Assembly: GCA_027886175.1 (NCBI GenBank)
Contig: JAJNNQ010000024.1
Span: 2,340,001-2,404,000, forward strand
DNA: 64,000 bases
From: Phylloscopus collybita
Taxonomy: Eukaryota; Chordata; Aves; Passeriformes; Phylloscopidae
Direction of reading: 5' to 3'
Shown: in pieces, positions 22,515 through 36,400 of the stretch
Layout of the letters: every line of letters begins with the position of its first letter
Position numbering within the stretch: the first letter of the stretch is position 1
Program-made: the position numbers and the translations under genes
The notes under the pieces: generated by a model
Database searches by the model: none
What the model was told of the DNA's origin: nothing
The model's input: the letters and a program-made list of their open reading frames with translations, nothing else

Positions 22515-25500
22515 AATTCAGATGCCTAGATACATTTTTTTTCTTAGTAACAATTTTTTTTTCCATTTTACATTATTTTAATGCAAGACTGTGCTTTATT
22601 GGGAAACTAAGAAACATATCAGGTGTCACATAAATCTGAAGTGAGAATCAACAAAACAGAAGACTTAACACAAGGTTGCAGTTAATTTAAGATTGCTTCT
22701 TGTTGCCAATTTTCCCCATTTATTGTGCTTTCTCTTCCAAATGTTCCCTGATTTTTTTTTTCATTCCCTGTAGAGTCATTTCTGTAATCATCTTTGCCAG
22801 AACACTCGAAATTCTGTCTACAGGCCAATATTTTTTGTTCTGCTGGGTCTCTCCTTCTTTGCTTTGAGGCTTCTCTCATTGTTTTTGGCTATATTAGCAC
22901 AAATTTAAGAGCTGCACACCCTCTCTGGACAATCTGTTCAGGGCTCAGGCAGTGCCCAGGGAAGAAATTCTGCCTCCTGTGCAGGGGGAATTCCTGGGCA
23001 TCAGTTTCTGCCTGTTCCCCTCCTGGAGCCATCGCTGGTGCTTTGTTGAGAGAAACCTGATAGTGATTTCTATGTGGATATTTTGGTTTAACATTAATAA
23101 TAGTTTGAGGAATTTAATAGCAACTGCCACTGCAGCAAGGATTGTGTTAGCAATAAACCATACTCAGTCAGGGACTGGGCATCACCCTGCTGGACAAAAA
23201 CCCAGGTCCCTGGTCAGCCACATGGCAGAGAGCTTCCATACAAAATTCCCCCAGACCCCACAGGAATTGCCAAGTACTGAGCACCTGCAGCTTCAGTGGA
23301 GGACTGACATAACAGGGCAGGTCCCATCATAATATTTCCAGTGAATTTACTGTTTCTTGCTGAAATTCAGTCCAATTTATGCTACGTCTCCATTTTCAGG
23401 CTCGGTCACAACAGCTCTGAAGCACACAGCTATGAACATGACTGTAAGCACAAACATATATAAGCATGGAAGAGCCAGTCCTTTCCCATCACTCAAAGAC
23501 TCTATACCCTATTTTTGTACTGATTTTTTCTGCCACATTCTCCATACTTTTTGCCCCAAATGGACAAACCAACTCCAGTCCCCTGCATCTTACTCTGAGA
23601 GGGGAGGGACTCCAGATACACCCAGAGCAGGCACCACAACAGCACTCGCTGCAGGAAGCAGGATAAAGGGTTCCACTACAAAGACAATAAAAATTTAGGG
23701 CTCAAAGAATCCTATCAAGGTCACTCCATCCAAACAAAACACCCAGTTGTGAAAATACTGCTCACACATGGCCTGAAACACCCCTTGGATGCACTAAGAC
23801 CCAACAGACTGGACTTAACTGCAGGTGAAGTTTAATTTCCATGTGCAACTTTATGAATAACCTACAAGAAATAAAGTGAAAATAAAACCTGATTGTACAA
23901 GACCTTGCTCACAGCAAAGTACAAAAAATAACCTCAACTTCCCACAGGTGTTATTGACTGCAGTAGAAGTGCAGAAGATATTTTCTATTTCTTTACATCT
24001 GTTATAAACGTTTCAATTGTTTCCAAACATTGCATAATGAGTGCTGTTAATGTAACATTTTCCAAGGGAAAAAGGTTCATAAGTAGTTTTCAGGAACCTC
24101 AGTTAAAGCTGCCCATGTCCATAATCCCAGGAATATCTGAAGAGCCAACAAAAGGATGCATTTCAGGAAAGGTACACATGTTCTCCGGAGTACTGAAACA
24201 CTTCCAGCATGCTGGAAATGCCCATGACAGATAAGAGATTTCAAGCCATTTGTTGAAAGCCTTTGGAAAAGAGAGAGAATAGTGTTGTTAAAGGAAAGTG
24301 AGCACTCTTTCACACCTCTTTCAGCACAGTGCCTCGGACAATGCAGCTATTTAGAAAAACAGGCTTGTATTTTCTTGTCCAGCGCTTGTTCCATTTGATC
24401 AATAGTGGGTCAGGTGCAGCGAACATCTCGTTTTACACCTGTGTTGCTCAGAAGCTTTGGCCTTGGAACACCTGTTAGAGCTGTTTCAAGATCTTTCCCC
24501 TGGACACCAACTCTCTCAGCTGCTAGTAATTAGAAAAAACAAAGCAGAACTACCACATGGCCACGGGCCCTGCGAGGGGGGGAGTGCCAAAGAAAGCAGC
24601 ACAAGTTTTACAAGGATGCATGTCGTATTTTTTCCCTTGGCAGCACAACCTCAGGACACCAGGGCTGGATGCCAACTGCTCCAAGTGTCAAGCAAGCAAC
24701 GGGATTTGCTGCAGGTTCTTTTAAGCTTTGCTCACCTATTTCTGTAAAATAACTGAGCTTATAAATATGGTGGTTACAGAGAAATTCTGTGGGAAAAGTA
24801 GCGTTACAAATTTTGACCGAGTGGGAGATGCTGGTTTAAAATGTGTTTTGAAATCGCAGACTTGTGTTTTAGCAAATTCTTTATTTACCATTGCCCCTGT
24901 AAGCTGTGTCATCTAGCTGGCCTTTATTTGTTCCTGTAAAATACTTGAGAGAGCATTTTTAGATTATGAAATTAATGCATCTGCAGAGGATTATCTACTT
25001 CAGTAATGTCATCTGTGTGCAACCGCAAGATTTACTGACTAGAGCACATTTTCTCTGGCAACATGTAAATAATTTGGCCTTTCTTGCTAAGATTCAATCC
25101 AATTAGAATCGATTTCAATGGAAAAAGATGATCATAACAGGAAAAGAGCCAATTAGTTATAAAGCCACTACAGATAAAGGTTGAAAATTCATGATGAGAT
25201 AAGAAATTGTGTTCCTTAACAAATAAGGATGGCAAAACTATTATATAGAGTGCATGCATTGTTATAGGGCTGAGGTGTATTTAAAGCCAGTCCTGTCTGA
25301 TGAGTGAAGGAAGAGATGGGAGTGGAATCGCTGCCTATAGCACCTGGGAAAATGTGATTTTCTGAAAGGCCCAGTACTGTCAAGAACCCGGGATTAAACT
25401 CACAGGAGATGGTGCCATGATATTTTGGTATCAGTTTTTAAGGTCCTGTTCAGATCTGCAAAGATTTTAAGAACAACTTGTTTTGGTTACTGTCACAGAG

Positions 25501-27646
25501 GGGGGAAAAGAGGGCAGAAAAACCCCTAAAGGCAACTTCACTTAACAAGGGGAAATTAAAGTACTGCACGGAGAAGGACTCCAAATTTGATAACCTTATC
25601 ACTTGTGCAGCAAATCCTACCACATCCACAGTCGCACTGAATGCCATTCTAAAACAAGCTCAGGGAAAAGATGAAAGAGCTGACATATCCCCAGAGATTT
25701 TACAGGTCCAGAGACAGAAACCAGCCTTCCACATGAGAATAATATAAACAAAGGAGGTTATCTGTTTACAATGGTTCTCTGATGGGAGGCAACAATCCCA
25801 CCCAGCTGGCACTACATTAAAATGAATTTAATCATCTTAATGGAGCAGATTGATGCTTTGGGGAAGAGAAAATCTATAATGATACTTTAGAAGGGCACTT
25901 AATGCTCCCTTTTCTAAGCAAAAAGACTCTGTTTAATTTTTTTTTTAAGCACATGAAAAAAAGAAAAAAAGGTGTCCAGTATAGAATGGGAACTCTGAAT
26001 AATTCCAGGTTATGGAAAGAAAGGATGGAGGAGAGAAGATAAATAAAAATCTTCAGTACAGTCTGAGCTCTTGGTTTAATGTTGAAATGGTTTGGGTTTT
26101 TTTCAACTAAAAGTCAAGAAGTGATCTCCACTTCTCAACAAGTAGAAAGGTACTTTATGAAAACTCCATCCTAAATATTTTGAGACAGAGTTCACATTAT
26201 GAATTTTAGGGCCAAATTACCTTGTCTTTACCAGCTGCTTTGCTTTTGTTATCTGAAAAAAATTACAGATCAATTCAGATTACTCACAACAGTTTCAAAT
26301 GAGAGGACTGTGGGAAATGTCCCCATTTCTTGTGGCCTTTTGCTACCAGAAGCCACACAACCATGGTCATGTAGGTAGAGACAGAGTAGGAGAGGACAGA
26401 GGAGAGATCTCAATGATGGTCCTGATTTTCTGTGTCTTGTGGGTCAAGAGGAACAGAAGGCTCAGGCTCTACCATAAGAATTGAGAAATGAGGTGATTTC
26501 CCCAGCTTTCCTCCAAAAAATGCAGCAATATTGTGCATTTCAAAGCCACAATAAAATCAGAAAGGCGAAGACCTACACTTCTGCTTGGCTCAGCTGAGTG
26601 CTGCTCTTTTCCACCTCTTTCCCCCTCTCCTATCTCATCCTAGAAATTGTTTTTCCTCTCTGCTTTCTCCTGGCTGGTGGCCAACGTGAAGGCCCCACAT
26701 CTGGGGCAGTGTCTCACATTGCCTCGCTTGCTCTCCTCAGCAAAACAGAAACACTGAGACCAACAGGGCTGGGGACCACCCTGCCTGAGATCTTCTTCTG
26801 CATGTGTTTATTTTTTGGTTTTCTTTTTGCTTTAGTGTAATCCTGAATTCAGAAGCTTCTGCCTTCACGAGAGATGCTCAAAGTCCAGAAACCTCCACTG
26901 GTTCATTGAACCCAAGCCACTCCACAGTCACTTGGAGTTTTAAAAGCAGTTTATTACATTTATAATAAATCTTGGTTATTACTGCAGATTGGCTCTTGTT
27001 GCACAAAAAATAATAAATAAAAACATCTGAGGAGCAGATGATTCCCTTCAGCCCTGGTATATAAGGCAAGGACTCAACACCAGCAATTGCACAGACCTCA
27101 ACTTTGTCCCTCTCTGCTTGGCTGCAGGGATTTTTTGAAAATCATAAAGAAATTAAAAACCTGCCAAAGTGAGTTCAGAACCTCACGTTTCCTACACCGG
27201 ATTTATTGTCCCAGAACAAGCCTGCTCTGGATTCCAGCTCTGGGGACAACAAAAAGGCCCATGGGGATCAGGGAGGTTACAAATCATCTTCCCCTCAGCC
27301 AGCTGCACAGCCAGCCCTCTTTTGGGACTCTGCAGGTGTCTCACTGAACCCTAGATTTGGGAGGATTGCTTGGTTTGTTTGTTTCCTTTTAAAACTGCAG
27401 AAACTTTAACACTTACCAGCAATTTTGAAAGATGGTTTTGTCAACCATTTGAGGTCACAGCTCTTAATTTTTTTGCAATAACTGGACTCTCTGCAGTAAA
27501 ATTCACAACAAAATCCAAGCAAACATTTGTTCTCTTTCCTATTTCTTCATCTTTCTCACTGTATCCTACAGAGCTGCTTCTATTATTTAGTGGTGGTCAC
27601 AGTAAGTTGAACAAATTATTAATGGAGTTGTTTTATGGAGTTTACA
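22515..27646. other. unique DNA, possible conserved non-coding segment
   Basis: About 5 kb with no supported gene. The segment around 24880-25260 is AT-rich yet complex, contains homeodomain-type TAATTAG/CAATTAG words and lacks repeats, so it is a candidate regulatory element by composition only. Confidence 0.45.
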
Positions 27647-27703
27647 GTTGGACTCAATGGTCATAAAGGTCTTTTCCAACCTAAATGATTGTATGATTTC
27701 TAT
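27647..27703 (+). mobile_element. CR1 LINE, extreme 3' end
   Basis: 'gttggactcaatggtcataa' followed by 'aggtcttttccaacctaaat' and 'gattgtatgatttctat' is the end of a CR1 copy of the 'ggtcttttccaacct' subfamily. The preceding bases do not clearly align. Confidence 0.88.
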
Positions 27704-27994
27704 ACCACAGCTTTTTCTCTTAAACACAGTAACATTCCAAGCCAGGATCCAGGCCCACTGATGACTGGCAGGTAGCTTACAAGTTGAGTATGATATCAGA
27801 ATTAAATTATGTTGTTTACTGCTCTCTTTTAATAAAACCAGTCAGATTTCTTAACTGATGAAAATGGATGGAGCATATAACCTTTCACATAGGTTTTCAC
27901 ATTTATCTTTTCAGTCTGGCTCTAATGGTTAGGGCCTAATAGGCAAAACAGATTTTACCCCTGCTCCTATCCTAAAAATTCCCTCTCAGTTAAG

Positions 27995-28090
27995 GGCTCC
28001 TTTCAGGTACTGGAAAATCCTGTAGGTTTTCCACTGAGCCTTCTCCAGGGTGAATAATCCCAACTTTCTTAGCCTGTCTTCACAGAAGAA
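27995..28090 (-). mobile_element. CR1 LINE, internal fragment
   Basis: 'ggctcctttcaggtactgga', 'gagccttctccagggtgaat' and 'cccaactttcttagcctgtc' are the reverse complement of the CR1 segment just upstream of the 3' UTR. It lies 290 bp from the plus-strand CR1 end and in opposite orientation, so it is a separate insertion. Confidence 0.88.
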
Positions 28091-31000
28091 ATCTTCTTTC
28101 CGAGTTGCTGTGCTTCTGTTCGGAATAACGGTTTCAATTTTTTACTTAAATTGCTTAAATAATTTACCAAAGGAAAAGGAAAGCAAGCGAAAGACAAATC
28201 CTTTGGAAATGCACAACAGATGCACCGGTGCACGTTGGGACTGAGGCAGAACAGACTGGGAGCTGTCATCACCCCTCAGAGCCACATTCCTTCCCCAGCT
28301 CATGTGGCCCACACCTGGGACACCACACGCTTGGGAGGCTCCCAGGTTCAAAGCAAATGCTTCTACCTTTGTTCCTGCCTGCAACTCTTTTTAATTTCAG
28401 CATTCTCCCGCCTTGTCATCACTGTGCTCTTTCACTAGGACTGTCTCTGACCAAATATCATGTTGAGGGGCTTTTTCTTTGGTTTTTTTATTTATTTGTT
28501 TGGGTTTTAGTATATAGGAACTAGCTGGAGGTGTTTTCTTTGTGGGTTGTTTGTTTGTGAGGTTGGATTTTTTTTCTCTAGACAAAAGAAACATTAGGAA
28601 CTAGAGCTAAAAGTTAGAAAAAAGTCACATTAGAGGAAGTTGAGTGGGTGGAAGCTTGAGGACTCTTGGCAATCTCTAGGCATTTTTTACATTGCAAGAC
28701 TACATTACATTGCAAAATTTCTTTAAGATGATGTGAAAAATAGTAACAAATAATTGCACCAAAAATTTGGGGCATGAAGTGCAAACAGGTTTTATATCTC
28801 TACTATTAAATTCCCAATCCAAGTGTGAGTAAAGACAAAACTGAGTCACACATGATTCAGTTATCCTTCAATTTTATTATTTCAATAAATATCTGTGGAC
28901 ATGACTAAACTCTCACCAAGCATGACATTGATGCAATACTAAAACTAATAAAAGACTTTTCCCCTTTTTATCCTGATTTGTCTCTACATACTTTTCTCAC
29001 TAATGTACCAGCAGAGCTCCAGAACTTCTCGTGAGCTGCAGATTCACCAGCTTCACTGAAGTTTCTCTCACAGGCTGCTCTGGAGCAGCATAAATCTATT
29101 TTTCCTTTTTTTGGATTTGACAAATTATGCAAAAATCTGAGATGCGTCCTTGCGTTATGAGGACTTTGAAGTGACAACACAAATACTGAACAGTAACTAA
29201 ACCATCAAGAGATGGGGTTAAAAAACATTGAGGAAAGTCTGGTCCTGGCAGTGCTGGTCTGCAGTGGGGCTGTACCCATCCAAAAAGTGCTGCCATTTGG
29301 GGTGGACAAAGTGTACTGCAAGATTTGTTTATATTTGAGGCAAACATGTCCTGGAGCGCATGGAAAGCTGCAAGGCTGACGTACAGAGATTATCCCTGCT
29401 GATAAAAGAAGCACTCAGGAACATCACTAATTATCCAAAGGAACAGAAAGGAGGATCAGTACAGCTGAAGGGGGAAATTCCAGCTGGAAGACTTGGCAGT
29501 GCTTTGCTTTTCGTTTTACTGTACTACAACCTAGTGCTGCTACAAATAAATGTCACTTTTCCCTTCCTGGTCAAAAACAGGGAAAAAAATTATTTGGGAA
29601 AAGCTCCTGATTGCTAAGGAGGTATCTAGACTTCAGATGAAATGTGCAATTAGCTTTAAAATAGAGAGCTTGAAATAAAAAAAACATTAGAATATACCAA
29701 AAAATATGTAAGCCCTGATTTGAAATGGTCGTTGTCCACTATTTATCAATAAACCAAGTTTAAAAAAAAAGTAGAAAGGAAAAAGGAATTAAGTAGAGAT
29801 ATCTACAATTAGGGTGCACTTTAAACTCATGATTAACATTATTGAAATTCAGTATCTTTCAAGTGGCATTGGAAAAGTTAAACATTGAATAACGAGAGAG
29901 AGAAAACAAAACCCAAACAAAACTTGTAATGCTAAGAAGGGGAAAACAAAAATTATAAAGTGAATAGAAGCAGTAAAGAAAACCCTGTCTGCTCCTTTTA
30001 GCCAGGACAGGGTGTGGGATATTTCAATGGGAACACTAAACTGGAGAATACCATTCCTAAACCTCAACAATCCCTTTACAGTACTTTAAAATATTACCCT
30101 GGAGTCCAGGGAAGGAGGAAATGAGAATTAATCCACAATTGACAACACTGATGCTGGCTATGTAACACAGAGGGTCAGACTATAATCCACAAGGTCACTT
30201 TAATATAGGCTACACCATTGCTTTTCATGTAATATAAACTGATATTGCAGCAGCCATCACAGCATGACGGTGGTGGTTAACAGTGACCACTGAAGCAAGA
30301 CCAAAGAATGAAAACCACTTGCAGTCCTGCTACAATCAAGACTACCAGCCAAAGCAGGAATGCCACCAGAGGACTGCTCAAGTTATACAGGATTGGGGTC
30401 AAGTGCCTACAGTACATTGAATTTTTCACCTGGTGCCTGAAAGAAGATGGGACTGGTATAGCCTAATGGCAGCAGATATCAGGCAGCTGAATTCCTAACA
30501 TGAACACCAGGAAAAACGTCCTACAACATCACAGACTTCTGCTCATGTGGCTCAACTGGATCCATACTGACTTTCATGCTCTATCTCAGTGCAGAAATGG
30601 GCAAATGCTCAGGGACCTGGGTTATTAAAAGTTTGAACTGGGATAAATTAGGCAGAATTTCAACCTTTGCAATGTATGAGGGAACACAAAATAATCAGTG
30701 ATGCATCTCTGCCTGATTCTGCCCAGCCACCCACAGCATGCCATTAGAGTCCAAGACTTAGGTCAGCTTTGCCTCTCTTTGTTGTAAGCAGTTTTTACAC
30801 CTGACCAAATGAAAAGAGGTGCTGTACTCTAAAAAGGTGGAACTCATTTCAAGTACAAACACACGCATCTGGCATTTAAATATCCATTTCTAGTACCTGA
30901 CTGCCAAAAGAACTCTATTTGAATACCCAGTGTTGAACTTTGCCCTCAGAGTGTTTCCCTCACTGTGATTCTCTCTGCTTACAGAATAAAGTGGCCAAGA

Positions 31001-33298
31001 AATCTGTTCCTGATTTTTGTCTCTGTGCAGACCACATTTGAAATACATTCCCTCTACCTAGGTAGATGCTGCTAAATAGAAATACAAGAGAAGACAATGC
31101 ATTCCCTGCAGCTGCCTCTCTGATGAGAATACCATCTAAAAATGACAAAGATGCTACATATTTACATTCCTGCAAGCAGGAAGGAGATTTATAACTTATC
31201 TTTGAATTTAGTAGGCACTAGATTGCACTAGTAGTAAGCTTTGATTGCAACCATACAGTGATCTGGATGATCACATCCCAAGAGTTCTTTTCTGAATCTC
31301 CACAACCCATTCCTTGTCCCCCAGGATAGGTAAACCCTTCCCTTTATACACCTTTATACACCTTATTTCTTTCTCTTAAATGCTAAATTCAGTAATAGTG
31401 AGCCTGTGCAATATTTATTTTGAAGTTTAGTAATTAGGTTCATAGCAGTTTGATTTTTGCCACGGAAGTGTTCCTTGAATATCTTTACTATGAAAAGGAG
31501 AAGGGCAGTGCTTTGGATTAAATGAGCCAGATCTTCAGCTGTGAAAGGATAATTTTGTTTCACTCCAGTGGGACAATGCTGTTTGAAAGCCAATTCCCCT
31601 GACCTAGAGGATATTCCCTGATTTCATCTCTCCAGTTGGACTTTTACAGCTTGTAATTAAGTATTCACTGGGTACCAGGGAAACAAAGAATAAAGAAAAA
31701 GGGGAAAAAATAAGCCCTTTGTAGAGGTTCCAGTCCTCTTGTCCAAGGAATATTTAATTATTTAGGCAAAGTGGAAATGCTTTTCTGGAGAAGCTGAGAG
31801 GGTTCTCCCATGGTAGTTATGAACCAAAAAGAGAAAAAAAGAGAAAATGGACACAGGAAAGCCAAGGGATCTCTATGGGGAAAGAGGTGCCTGCCTTGCT
31901 CTTTCAAGCAACATAAACAGTTATACTCACCATGTGAGTTTACAAGGAAAGGTGTAGTTCGATAGCAAATTAATTGTCTTTAACTACATGTTTACTATTC
32001 CTTTAAAAATATTGGTTTATCCTATCATTCGGGTAGTTATTAAGGAAGGAAAGCAATGTGAAATTCATGGGACTTAAGGTGCCTGCTCCTGTGATGACTA
32101 CGGGATATTTGCTGTGACAGTTTGCGCTGCACAAACTTTCCTAATAAACAAATTAACAAAATTAACAAAGCTACAAAGAGCCGAGGGGGAGGTACCCTAA
32201 GAAGAAGGTGGTATTTCTGGCACAGGGGTATTTTAAAGCAGCAGTGGGTGAGCAGTGTTACACCTTTCCCAGGAACAGGGGCTGGCTCCAGCTGCCAGGT
32301 CAGAGGTACCAGGGAGGCTTTGCTGGGAGCAGATGCCCGGAGGATCCCGCAGCTCCATGTGCCGAACATCTTCCCGTGGCTTCCCAGCGTTGGGCTCCCT
32401 CACTTCCAAGAACCCCGGGGCCTCTTCAAACAAGGCTGAAAGGAGAGTGCCTTGCGAGTCAGCTGGCAGCATCTCTGCATTTTTGAGCGAGCCTGGATGC
32501 AGCGGAGGGGAGAGCTCGGTTTGTGCTGTGTGCGCCTGACCCCTCTCAGCCAAGTTCAGAGCAGTGTGAGCTATCAAATGTGACAGGCTCCTGGCAAGCA
32601 GCCCCAGGCTTTTGGCTGGAATCTCTTCCAGGCCCAGCTGGGATCAATTAAACTAAATAACAGTTCTTGCAATAACTAGTTCCTACCTCATTCTTCAGAA
32701 ATTGCTTAGTGTTCAAATGTAAATACCTTAAATTCATACCTTGCTCACCCTTCCCCCCGCCCCCGCTTTGGATAAACTGACATCAACAAATCCCAAGATT
32801 TTTAGAATGAGCCCTTAAAAGTCAAATCAGGAAGGAGCGTGGCACGTGCAGACCTGCATTCTTGTCTTCTGGTTTGTCATCATGAAATCCATCCTGCTTA
32901 TCCAACACCCTAAATAAGAATAAAAACCCCACCACGGATTCATTTCTCTGGACTTCATGTTAAATGGAGGAGTTGTCCATAACTGATTGGCAGGCTGGTC
33001 CAGCCAAACTGTTATCAAAGCCTGCCTAAAAAATTTGGAGTCATTGTCAAAAAAAAGCCTCAGTTGTGCTATAACTCAAGTGTTTGCAGCACCAGGTAAT
33101 GGCCACATTAGAGCAACGAGCATTTAAAATCAAGATCAGCTTTTCCAAGTGGTTCTACTACTGTACAGAGGTTTGCTGTGAGCAACGTGAATAATCCATC
33201 TCAACGTTTAAAAGATGCAAAACAGTGTCACTGGAACAAACACATGAATCTTTTTCAAGGTGAATGAAAACAAGAATTATTTTCCACCCAATTATTAA
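28091..33298. other. unique DNA with G/T-rich and CpG-denser patches
   Basis: About 5.2 kb with no supported gene. A G/T-rich stretch lies at 28480-28575 and a short 'cctttataca' tandem near 31340-31362. At 32190-32580 GC content rises. Confidence 0.5.
32190..32580. other. GC- and CpG-denser patch
   Basis: The patch carries a dozen or so CpG dinucleotides, against very few in the flanks. Overlapping open frames of about 90-114 codons occur on both strands, as expected when stop-codon density falls. No recognised domain. It could be a small CpG island, an unrecognised exon or an old GC-rich repeat. Confidence 0.4.
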
Positions 33299-33440
33299 AA
33301 AAAAAAAAAACAAACAACCAACAAATAACCAAAAAAACCCAAAAAAAACCCCAACCAAACAAACAACAAAAAAAACCAAACCAAAAAACACAACAACAAC
33401 AACAAAAACCAACAAAAAAAACCACACAAGCCCCCCCCCA
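33299..33440 (+). repeat. A/C-rich, nearly G-free low-complexity tract
   Basis: A run of A followed by irregular AAAC, AACC and ACA words, (CAA)4 and a final C9. Almost no G or T on the plus strand over about 140 nt. Same composition and strand bias as 7921-8071. Confidence 0.92.
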
Positions 33441-36400
33441 ACAACTAATTTTTATAATCCAGTAATCTCCAGATCCTTCCTGAGAGTAGCCCATGTTAAA
33501 ACTATGAATTACAATAATGACTTTCTATGAAGCCAGAAAGTATTTGCACGGTTTTAAAGTCCCTGATCATTCTCTCATTTACAGAGGAACACAGCTCTCT
33601 ACCCGAATAAAAAGAAATATAATACTTTCTTTTTTCATTTTAATGAACTTCACCTAGTTTTGCTTGCTAGATTTCCAAACCCTAATGTAACACTAAGAAA
33701 GCACTTGTTCTGCTAAGCATTCGAAAGCAGTTGGATCATTCAGCTGCTTAAAGGCCCTCATGAATGGAAGCCAAGATTTTTATGATCCTGCAAAATGTCC
33801 AGTACTCGCCTGGAATACTGTGCTGTTTTGTCATTGCATTCCTTAGGTAATGACTCTCCCCACCAAGAATTCTCCCCTTTTTTGAGGAGCTGGAATAACC
33901 TCCCCGGCCTGGGCTCTCTCCACCGAGTTGTGCTAACCTGACAATCCTCCTGAGGAGCCTGCAGGGCTTCTTCAAGCTGTCCCATTTTAAACACTGTTCC
34001 ATTTTACAAGCAGAATTTCTGCAAATAATGTCTTGCTTTAAATACACAATATGGATTGCAGAAAGGCTGGAATGCCGCTTCAGAAATAATTCCTCAGAGA
34101 ATGGCTGAAGGCACAAAGCTGGTCAGTTAAGGCCCTCTCTCTAAAAACATCAATAAACATGACATTGCAAGGTCCTAAATTTATTGTTTTTACACCACCT
34201 TGGCAAAAAAATGCTCATATCTCTAGAATTTTTTATAGTTGCCAGTATGGAATGATTCACCAAGAAACTTTATGGGTTAAAATCTAGAAACCACTTCTGC
34301 CTCTCAGGAGGAAGCAGCATTGAGCTCAATCTCCAATATCAGCACATTTTACCAATACCATTCCACCTACCATAGCCTGTCTGCTGGTCCAAGTATTGCT
34401 TTTAAAAACAGTTATAAAAAAAATATCACATTCCTTTGTAAAGTAAATTCATAACCCAGTAAACTTGCCACTGTAGGACATGCCCTGCAAAGTCACAGCT
34501 ACCCTTCTAAGGGGAAATCTCACCAGTGACTTTGTGGGGTAATGTCCTGACTAGAAAACCTGACAGCAGCCAGGGAATTCAGTCCTGTATTTGTCATCAC
34601 AGAGGGAACAGCCCTGGAAAGAGACCCCAGTTCTGGGCTGTGCACACCCACACCACCTCTGCAGCCTCCCGGGGCATCTCCCAGCTGGGCTGGGCTGAGC
34701 TGCTCTGTGTCCCCTGAGGAGGGCAGGTAAATCAGGAAAGGAGAATCCCAAAAGCATGGAGGGCATGGAAAGGCTTTCAGTGTTGGGGAAAGAGTGAGAA
34801 GGGCAGAGTTCAGGAAACAGAGCAAGACAAACAAATGGACACACATGTGACAGGGAAAACAAAACCACATGGGCTTCGAGCACTGAAACACGGATCTGAG
34901 ATAGCCAAAACAGATTGCTTAGCTGTCTAAAGCATTTAATAACTTGTTATTATTAGGGTACAGCCAGGAACCATGGAGAGGGAAGGGATTAGATTCTGCT
35001 ATAAATTACCAGAGATCACATGGTGTAACACGCTCACTCCAGATTTTCAAAACCTGGGAGCGTGTGGGGATGGGGGACAAGGGACAGGGGTAGGAGGATG
35101 TGAGAGGAATCAATTCAGGAATGCAGAAATATGCAACAAGTCATCTGCAGTTCACAACCAAGACAGAGGGACAAATGAAAAAGGCTAAAACTCATCTGCA
35201 GTTCACGACCACGACAGATGGGCAAATGGAAAAGACTGAACCAGTGTGGTAATACCCAATAAAGATGAGAAGAGAGAAATTCAAGGATGGCCCAAGCTAC
35301 ACCTGCTGGGGGAGGCTTTTGGGAGATGGGGCGAGGAGGCAGAGGCAGAACTGCAGGGGAAAACCAGAGAACAATGAAAGGGGCAGGAATTACTCCAACC
35401 ACAGCAGAGCTTCCTTAGACCAAAGCCAAAGCAGAAAAACTCTCAAGCCACTGGGCAATGTCAAGCCAAAGCAGTGCTTTACTTAAGGGAGGTACTGACA
35501 AGGAGGCTGGAATTAACTTGGGAAGTTCTGGAATATTGCATATCTCTGGAAAAAAAAGCTTAAAATATTATCTAATTAATGCCATCTGTACTGATCTATG
35601 TTCTACATTAACTCTTCTAATATGAGACTCACATTTCACCCTCAATAAAAGCAGTGCCAGTAATCTTAGAGGGTATTTTTATATATTTGGTTATAAAATA
35701 TTGTTTACAAAAGCAAGAATTTATTTGATTTTAATACTTATGCTCTTAAGGTGGAAAATACAAGTCCTGAAAACCAGTGTTTTATTTTAAACAGGAACCA
35801 GGCAACACAACACCAGAATACCTTCCTGAATAGTTAAGTGTAGTGTAACTGAAAGGGATGGAAGGAGGCAGGTTCCATATGCATGAAAGGTATGTTCTGA
35901 AATTTCCTCAAAGCCTGTGAAGTGCAAGCTGTATTGAAAAAGAAAATAAAAATTACAAAATCAAACCAAAAATACATCCATATTTTGGCTTAATTTCTTT
36001 TAAAAATAGATTTGCTTATGTAAAATATTTGTCGTGTTCAGAAAAGGATTAGGTGGGAGTAGTCACCCGTAATTAAAACAAAATAATCATGCTGCACACA
36101 TCCTCCCTTTAAGAGGATAGGTGATAACTACAAAAAAAAAATCATTTGGGAAAGACTTAGGTACTACAATGATGAGAGCACAACTGAGGGTAGAACAGAA
36201 GATGCATAAATTGGTTGGGAATGAAGAATTTGTTACTGCAGCCTTCAGCAATTTAAAGAATATTAAATATAAAAACGTGTAACAAGAAAAGTGTAAGACA
36301 CTCCTGCTGCATCCCAGGAGGGAACACTCAGCAGAGTAACAGGAGTCTTAAGCTGAAGCTCTGTGACAGCTTAAAAACCCTCAGCAGTCTGAGGTCCTCT

